A stretch of DNA of 64,000 bases, taken from Bacteroidetes bacterium ADurb.Bin174. Its GTDB lineage: Bacteria; Bacteroidota; Bacteroidia; Bacteroidales; Paludibacteraceae. Positions 60,490-64,000 of the stretch are shown in pieces. The DNA lies in assembly GCA_002070265.1 (NCBI GenBank), contig MWCX01000018.1:1-64000 (forward strand), given 5' to 3'. Position 1 is the stretch's first letter, and each line of letters begins with the position of its first letter. Below the pieces are notes generated by a model. That model saw only the letters and a program-made list of their open reading frames with translations. It was not told the DNA's origin and did not search any database. A program made the position numbers and the translations under genes.

Positions 60490-61194
60490 ATGTCTATCCA
60501 GATTGCCGGTTTGACCAGAAAAATAGAAAAGCAGCTTGTGCTGAACAACATCAGTTTTGATATAGGCGCAGGAGAGATTGTCGGCTTTTTGGGTCCGAAC
60601 GGTGCCGGTAAAACAACCACCATGCGCATCCTGACCGGTAATTTAGCATATGAAGTAGGCTCGGTGCGCATTTGCGGATTGGAAGTAAAGGAAAATCGTA
60701 CGCAGACCAATGCTCTAATAGGTTATTTGCCGGAGAACAACCCGCTATATCCGGAGATGTATGTGCGGGAATATCTTGATTTTATAGCAGGGATATATGG
60801 CATCAAATCGGGAAGGAAAGCTTTGATTGAAGAAATGATTGAGCGGGTAGGGCTTTCACCGGAGGTGCATAAAAAAATCAAGCAGTTGTCGAAGGGTTAT
60901 AAGCAACGTGTCGGATTGGCTCAGGCATTATTACCTGACCCGAAAGTGTTGATATTGGATGAGCCGACTACGGGCTTAGACCCCAATCAATTGGAAGATA
61001 TCAGAGCACTGATTAAGGGAGTTGGGCAAGACAAAACCGTCATGCTGAGTACGCACATCTTACAGGAAGTCAAAGCTTTATGCAACAGGGTTATCATCAT
61101 CAATAAAGGAGAGATTGCAGCGGACACCAAATTAGTGATGGGTGAGTCGGAGGATATGGCTTTAGAAGAAATGTTTAAAACGATAACGAATTAA
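60490..61194 (+). CDS. ABC transporter ATP-binding protein, GldA-like
   Basis: This 234-residue ATPase has Walker A GPNGAGKTTT near 37-46, the signature LSKGYKQRVGLAQA (LSGGQ variant), Walker B VLILDEPTTGLDPNQ, and the switch His in LSTHILQEV. It resembles GldA, the ATPase of a three-part exporter linked to gliding in Flavobacterium, but at 234 residues it is shorter than GldA (~300) and stops just after the core. No permease gene (GldF/GldG-like) is visible next to it, so the partner must be encoded elsewhere. Confidence 0.88.
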   Translation: MSIQIAGLTRKIEKQLVLNNISFDIGAGEIVGFLGPNGAGKTTTMRILTGNLAYEVGSVRICGLEVKENRTQTNALIGYLPENNPLYPEMYVREYLDFIAGIYGIKSGRKALIEEMIERVGLSPEVHKKIKQLSKGYKQRVGLAQALLPDPKVLILDEPTTGLDPNQLEDIRALIKGVGQDKTVMLSTHILQEVKALCNRVIIINKGEIAADTKLVMGESEDMALEEMFKTITN

Positions 61195-61257
61195 TAAGAA
61201 CGACTTTCAGGGCATTTATTTCTATAAAGATGGTTCATATACCGTTTTATTAAAGAT

Positions 61258-62271
61258 ATGAAGGACAATTTCGACATACGTAACAACAACATAGAAAGGG
61301 AATTCGAGTCTACCTTGAGGCCTGAGATTTTTGATGATTTCAGGGGACAAAACAAGATTGTAGATAACTTGAAGATTTTTGTACAGGCTGCCCGCATGCG
61401 TGGGGAGTCGCTGGATCATGTATTATTGCACGGACCTCCGGGTTTGGGCAAAACGACCCTTTCGTACATCATCGCCAATGAGTTAAATGTAGGACTCAAA
61501 ATTACGTCCGGTCCCGTGCTGGATAAGCCCGGTGATTTAGCGGGCTTACTAACCAGTTTGGAAACCAATGATGTCTTGTTTATTGATGAGATTCACCGCC
61601 TCAGTCCGATTGTGGAAGAGTATCTTTATTCCGCGATGGAGGATTACCGCATTGATATCATGATTGATAAAGGTCCTTCTGCCCGTTCGATCCAGTTGGA
61701 GTTAAACCCGTTCACCTTGATCGGAGCTACCACGCGTAGTGGCTTACTGACAGCTCCATTACGCGCCCGATTCGGCATCAATTGTCATTTTGAGTATTAT
61801 GATGCAAAAGTGATTACCGGTATCGTCAAACGTTCTGCAAGTTTATTGGATATTCCCATTGCAGAGGATGCAGCCAAAGAAATTGCAGGCAGAAGTCGTG
61901 GCACTCCGCGTATTGCCAATGCTCTGCTCCGGCGTGTGCGCGATTTTGCACAGGTAAAGGGCGACGGGCACATCGATTTAAAAATCTCACAATACGCCCT
62001 TGAAGCATTGAACATCGATAAGTTCGGTTTGGATGAAATTGATAATAAAATCCTGACAACCATCATTGAGAAGTTTAGTGGCGGACCGGTGGGCTTGAAC
62101 ACCATTGCAACGGCTTTGAGTGAAGATCCGGGTACCATAGAAGAGGTATATGAACCTTTCCTGATTAAAGAAGGATTCATGAAAAGAACGCCCAGGGGTA
62201 GGGAGGTAACCGAACTGGCATACAAACATTTAGGGAAAATCAGATCAAGTGATATAGGTACATTATTTTAA
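61258..62271 (+). CDS. ruvB: Holliday junction branch-migration DNA helicase RuvB
   Basis: This 337-residue AAA+ motor drives branch migration of Holliday junctions with RuvA. Motifs are the leader [22 protein letters not shown], Walker [19 protein letters not shown], Walker [25 protein letters not shown], sensor [39 protein letters not shown], and the C-terminal winged helix [21 protein letters not shown]. Length is normal. ruvA is not in the window. Confidence 0.97.
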   Translation: MKDNFDIRNNNIEREFESTLRPEIFDDFRGQNKIVDNLKIFVQAARMRGESLDHVLLHGPPGLGKTTLSYIIANELNVGLKITSGPVLDKPGDLAGLLTSLETNDVLFIDEIHRLSPIVEEYLYSAMEDYRIDIMIDKGPSARSIQLELNPFTLIGATTRSGLLTAPLRARFGINCHFEYYDAKVITGIVKRSASLLDIPIAEDAAKEIAGRSRGTPRIANALLRRVRDFAQVKGDGHIDLKISQYALEALNIDKFGLDEIDNKILTTIIEKFSGGPVGLNTIATALSEDPGTIEEVYEPFLIKEGFMKRTPRGREVTELAYKHLGKIRSSDIGTLF

Positions 62272-62276
62272 ATCAT

Positions 62277-63743
62277 ATGGAACATCAATTACATATTTAT
62301 AATACATTGACGCGTAAGAAAGAACGGTTTATTCCTATTCACGAACCGAATGTGGGGATGTACGTTTGCGGTCCGACCGTGTACGGCGACCCCCATTTAG
62401 GACATGCGCGTCCTGCCATCACTTTCGATATTCTCTTCAGGTATCTGAAGTACTTAGGGTATAAGGTAAGGTATGTGAGAAATGTAACGGATGTTGGACA
62501 TCTTGAAAATGACGAAGATGAAGGTGAAGATAAAATTGCGAAAAAAGCACGCCTGGACCAGTTGGAACCTATGGAGGTGGCGCAGCACTACTACAACAGT
62601 TACCGCAAAGCCATGGAAATGCTCAATGTATTACCGCCCAGCATAGAACCACACGCCTCCGGGCATATTATGGAGCAGATTGAGTTTACACAGAAGATTC
62701 TGGATGCCGGCTATGCCTATGAAAGCAATGGTTCCGTATATTTTGATGTGGAAAAATACAACAGCGACCATCATTACGGTAAGCTTTCAGGAAGAGATAT
62801 AGACGAGATGATGGAAACCACACGTGCCTTAGATGGACAAAGCGAAAAGCGTCGAAGTACCGATTTTGCTTTGTGGAAGAAAGCAGCTCCGGAACATATC
62901 ATGCGTTGGAAAAGTCCGTGGAGTGAGGGTTTCCCGGGCTGGCACATAGAATGTTCTGCTATGGGTACTAAATATTTAGGAGAAGAATTTGATATACACG
63001 GAGGCGGAATGGATTTGATTTTTCCGCATCACGAATGTGAAATTGCACAATCGAAAGCCGCTCTCGGAAAGGAATCGGTAAAGTATTGGATGCACAACAA
63101 TATGATCACCATCAATGGGCAGAAAATGGGCAAGTCGCTTGGCAATTTCATCACTTTGGGTGAGTTTTTTACAGGCGGGCATGCTTTGTTAACCAAGGCT
63201 TTCGGTCCGATGACCATTCGCTTTTTTATTTTGCAAGCACATTACCGCAGTACGGTTGACTTTAGCAGTGAAGCTTTAGAGGCTTCTGAAAAAGGCTTGG
63301 AACGATTGATGGAAGCGTACGCTCGATTACAAAACTTGAAAGCAAGCGAAAAATCAAGTATCGAAATCGGTAACTTGCGAGAAAAGTGTAAGGAGGCTAT
63401 GAACGATGACTTAAATACGCCGATTGTTATTTCGCATCTGTTTGAAAGTCTGCGTATTATCAATCTTGTTTACGATGGAAAAGAGACCATCTCACAAGAA
63501 GATTTGGATGAGTTGCAGTCGGTATTTAAACTTTTCATAGAGGATATTCTGGGATTACAACCTGTCGGAACGGCTTCCGAAGGTATAGAAGCTTACCGTA
63601 AAGCCGTTGATTTGCTGCTGAATATTCGACTTGAAGCGAAAAAGAACAAAGATTGGGCAACTTCCGACAAAATCCGCAACGAATTGACAGCTTTAGGATT
63701 TCAGGTGAAGGATACTAAAGATGGTTTCGAGTGGAGTTTGTAA
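62277..63743 (+). CDS. cysS: Cysteinyl-tRNA synthetase
   Basis: This 488-residue class Ia synthetase attaches Cys to tRNA-Cys. Marks are the [18 protein letters not shown] start with the HIGH-type HLGH, the zinc ligands (Cys31, Cys of GWHIECSAM, His/Cys of HHECEIAQ), KMSKS-type KMGKSLGN near 280, and the C-terminal DALR-like helical part ending [27 protein letters not shown]. Length is normal. It starts 5 bases after ruvB. Confidence 0.97.
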   Translation: MEHQLHIYNTLTRKKERFIPIHEPNVGMYVCGPTVYGDPHLGHARPAITFDILFRYLKYLGYKVRYVRNVTDVGHLENDEDEGEDKIAKKARLDQLEPMEVAQHYYNSYRKAMEMLNVLPPSIEPHASGHIMEQIEFTQKILDAGYAYESNGSVYFDVEKYNSDHHYGKLSGRDIDEMMETTRALDGQSEKRRSTDFALWKKAAPEHIMRWKSPWSEGFPGWHIECSAMGTKYLGEEFDIHGGGMDLIFPHHECEIAQSKAALGKESVKYWMHNNMITINGQKMGKSLGNFITLGEFFTGGHALLTKAFGPMTIRFFILQAHYRSTVDFSSEALEASEKGLERLMEAYARLQNLKASEKSSIEIGNLREKCKEAMNDDLNTPIVISHLFESLRIINLVYDGKETISQEDLDELQSVFKLFIEDILGLQPVGTASEGIEAYRKAVDLLLNIRLEAKKNKDWATSDKIRNELTALGFQVKDTKDGFEWSL

Positions 63744-63827
63744 GAAATAAAGAAAGTGATTATAGAAGAGCTCTAAATCCTTGGCACAAGGTGTAAATTG
63801 TTAAATAGTAAATTGTAAATAAGAAAT

Positions 63828-64000
63828 ATGTTTTCAGGGATAGTAGAAGAAGCAGCACAAGTAACTGCTTTGTGCAAAGAGCAGGATAACCTGCACATTA
63901 CCATGACGTGTTCGTTTGTGGATGAGTTGAAAATTGACCAAAGTGTTTCGCACAATGGGGTGTGTCTGACTGTTGTAGAGAAAACCGACAAGACCTATAC
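63828..64000 (+). CDS. ribE: Riboflavin synthase, alpha chain (5' part)
   Basis: 57 codons are in the window, then it runs off the end. The start MFSGIVEEAAQVTAL is the highly conserved N-terminus of riboflavin synthase (MFTGIVE in E. coli). SHNGVCLTVVE is the matching beta-barrel block (normally SVNGVCLTV). It converts lumazine to riboflavin. It starts 84 bases after cysS. Confidence 0.93.
   Translation, partial: MFSGIVEEAAQVTALCKEQDNLHITMTCSFVDELKIDQSVSHNGVCLTVVEKTDKTY

Overview
The window reads as chromosome from a Bacteroidota bacterium, most likely of the order Bacteroidales. The evidence is two SusC-type receptors, a SusC/SusD pair with a hybrid two-component regulator, type IX secretion genes (PorX-like and SprE/PorW-like), T9SS-type C-terminal sorting domains, an S46 dipeptidyl-peptidase, a Bacteroides-type N-succinylornithine transcarbamylase, a bacterial serine palmitoyltransferase, and promoter candidates of the TAnnTTTG type with little Shine-Dalgarno signal. 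No tRNA, rRNA, CRISPR array or intact transposase was recognised. The genus cannot be fixed from the sequence alone.

Layout. 0-3.3 kb: 3' end of a SusC-like receptor and a sialate O-acetylesterase. 3.3-9.1 kb (minus strand): rsmI, an acidic low-complexity protein, an AI-2E/PerM-type permease, aroE, a DedA protein and a TPR protein. 9.5-14.3 kb (plus): a large periplasmic TPR protein followed by an outer-membrane barrel protein. 14.5-20.1 kb: a DPP7-type S46 peptidase (minus), a Stealth-family phosphotransferase and an OmpA protein with six 30-residue calcium-binding-type repeats. 20.4-35.8 kb: a polysaccharide-utilisation-like locus. Its minus operon holds two tandem GH16-like secreted proteins, susC, susD and an arylsulfotransferase-like lipoprotein. 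A divergent hybrid two-component regulator and two tandem GLUG/T9SS proteins follow on the plus strand. 35.9-41.6 kb (minus): serine palmitoyltransferase, acyl-CoA dehydrogenase, a four-helix-bundle protein, etfA and etfB. 42.1-47.3 kb (plus): glutaminyl-cyclase-like lipoprotein, proB, proA, an RRM protein and a CPBP membrane protease. 47.3-51.6 kb: an accessory island with a 5'-truncated RHS tip carrying a JAB/JAMM-like C-terminus, a coupled candidate immunity gene, a second RHS core stub and many dispersed repeats. 51.7-56.1 kb: SprE/PorW-like and PorX-like genes. 56.2-60.4 kb: an arginine cluster (argF', apt, argB, esterase, M20 deacylase). 60.5-64 kb: ABC ATPase, ruvB, cysS and the start of ribE.

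How the genes connect. PorX and the SprE/PorW-like lipoprotein belong to the secretion system that would export the GLUG proteins with T9SS tails. The four GH16-like and GLUG proteins on either side of the regulator share one N-terminal module, which marks them as a single co-evolved glycan-related set. Acyl-CoA dehydrogenase and EtfAB form one electron-transfer unit. ProB/ProA make proline. The argF'-argB-M20 genes fit the N-succinyl variant of arginine synthesis.

A second theme is repeat content. A family with imperfect terminal inverted repeats (GGCGGTGTCTCA / TGAGACAGCCCC) occurs as at least eight copies or fragments. Arrays of short GAACTCAGAACTC-like and TAACTTCCC-like units, hairpin chains and REP-like units fill most intergenic gaps. 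In at least two places they appear to supply the 3' end of a gene.
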